Shown here piece by piece: positions 50,076 through 50,122 of a stretch of 50,122 nt of DNA. This DNA is from an uncultured Propionibacteriaceae bacterium. Its GTDB lineage: Bacteria; Actinomycetota; Actinomycetes; Propionibacteriales; Propionibacteriaceae. The first letter of the stretch is position 1; the number at the start of each line of letters is the position of its first letter. Both the position numbers and the translations under genes were made by a program. Location of the stretch: contig CALCKT010000022.1 of assembly GCA_937965785.1 (NCBI GenBank), positions 1 through 50,122 on the forward strand, in the 5' to 3' direction. The notes beneath the pieces were generated by a model that saw only the letters and a program-made list of their open reading frames with translations, ran no database searches and was not told where the DNA came from.

Positions 50076-50122
50076 AGTCGCGAAGCTCGCTTTCATTTGG
50101 TATATTATACATGCATATCTAT

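Overview
The window is high-GC DNA with dense, overlapping genes, many GTG starts and ATGA/GTGA stop-start overlaps. It opens with the 3' part of a 23S rRNA gene and a 5S rRNA. Together with the type VII-like secretion genes, the FHA/Ser-Thr kinase signalling set and a mycothiol-type DsbA protein, this points to an actinobacterium. A Propionibacteriaceae-like host (Arachnia/Tessaracoccus type) is my best guess, but that is inference from gene content and not a measured placement.

Layout. (1) 1-963: end of an rRNA operon with a strong terminator. (2) 1161-6603: a fructosamine-kinase-like gene; a membrane coiled-coil protein with a TM-BON-OmpA (ArfA-like) partner; and, divergent from these, a roadblock/LC7 protein, a protoglobin-like protein and a HAD-IIA phosphatase. 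(3) 6574-9976 (minus): a three-gene ECF operon made of an S component resembling CblT, a PurM-fold kinase resembling CblS (alpha-ribazole kinase) and a single polypeptide fusing EcfA-EcfA-EcfT. This is probably a cobalamin-precursor (alpha-ribazole) salvage module. (4) 10082-10684: an Rv2466c-like DsbA protein with a CPWA active site.

(5) 10734-35357 (minus), about 24.6 kb, is the centrepiece: fifteen co-directional, mostly overlapping genes. In transcription order they are a 2002-residue Ig/FN3 surface protein, MoxR ATPase, DUF58, a TgpA-like transglutaminase-fold protein, an RDD-FHA protein, PP2C phosphatase, an FHA protein, a Ser/Thr kinase with an extracellular FN3-like domain, an FHA-winged-helix protein, an FHA-TM-FtsK/SpoIIIE (EccC/EssC-like) ATPase, a Pro/Gly-rich membrane protein, a candidate effector, two unknown acidic proteins and a WXG100-family protein. 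It combines the bifidobacterial 'PFNA' set (protein kinase, FN3, AAA-ATPase) with a type VII ATPase and WXG100 protein. I see no EccB, EccD, EccE or MycP, nor EsaA/EssA/EssB. The transglutaminase-fold member has lost its catalytic Cys and Asp.

(6) 35476-38350: 6-phosphofructokinase with atypical active-site motifs, a flavodoxin-domain protein and an aldo/keto reductase. (7) 38362-39378: a small, more AT-rich HTH/PIN toxin-antitoxin module with an inverted-repeat operator and probably leaderless mRNA. (8) 39388-42535 (minus): TetR regulator, ABC ATPase and two-module ABC-2 permease under an autoregulatory palindrome. (9) 42856-44456 (minus): D-2-hydroxyacid dehydrogenase and GNAT acetyltransferase, followed by an intrinsic terminator. 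(10) 44625-50075: a tandemly duplicated ferrous-iron uptake locus, feoB1-nfu-like1 then feoA-feoB2-nfu2. The two feoB copies share long near-identical blocks that suggest gene conversion, while nfu-like1 has lost the CxxC. The last roughly 40 bases become abruptly AT-rich. No stretch longer than 300 bases lacks a gene. I found no CRISPR array, insertion sequence, tRNA or prophage.
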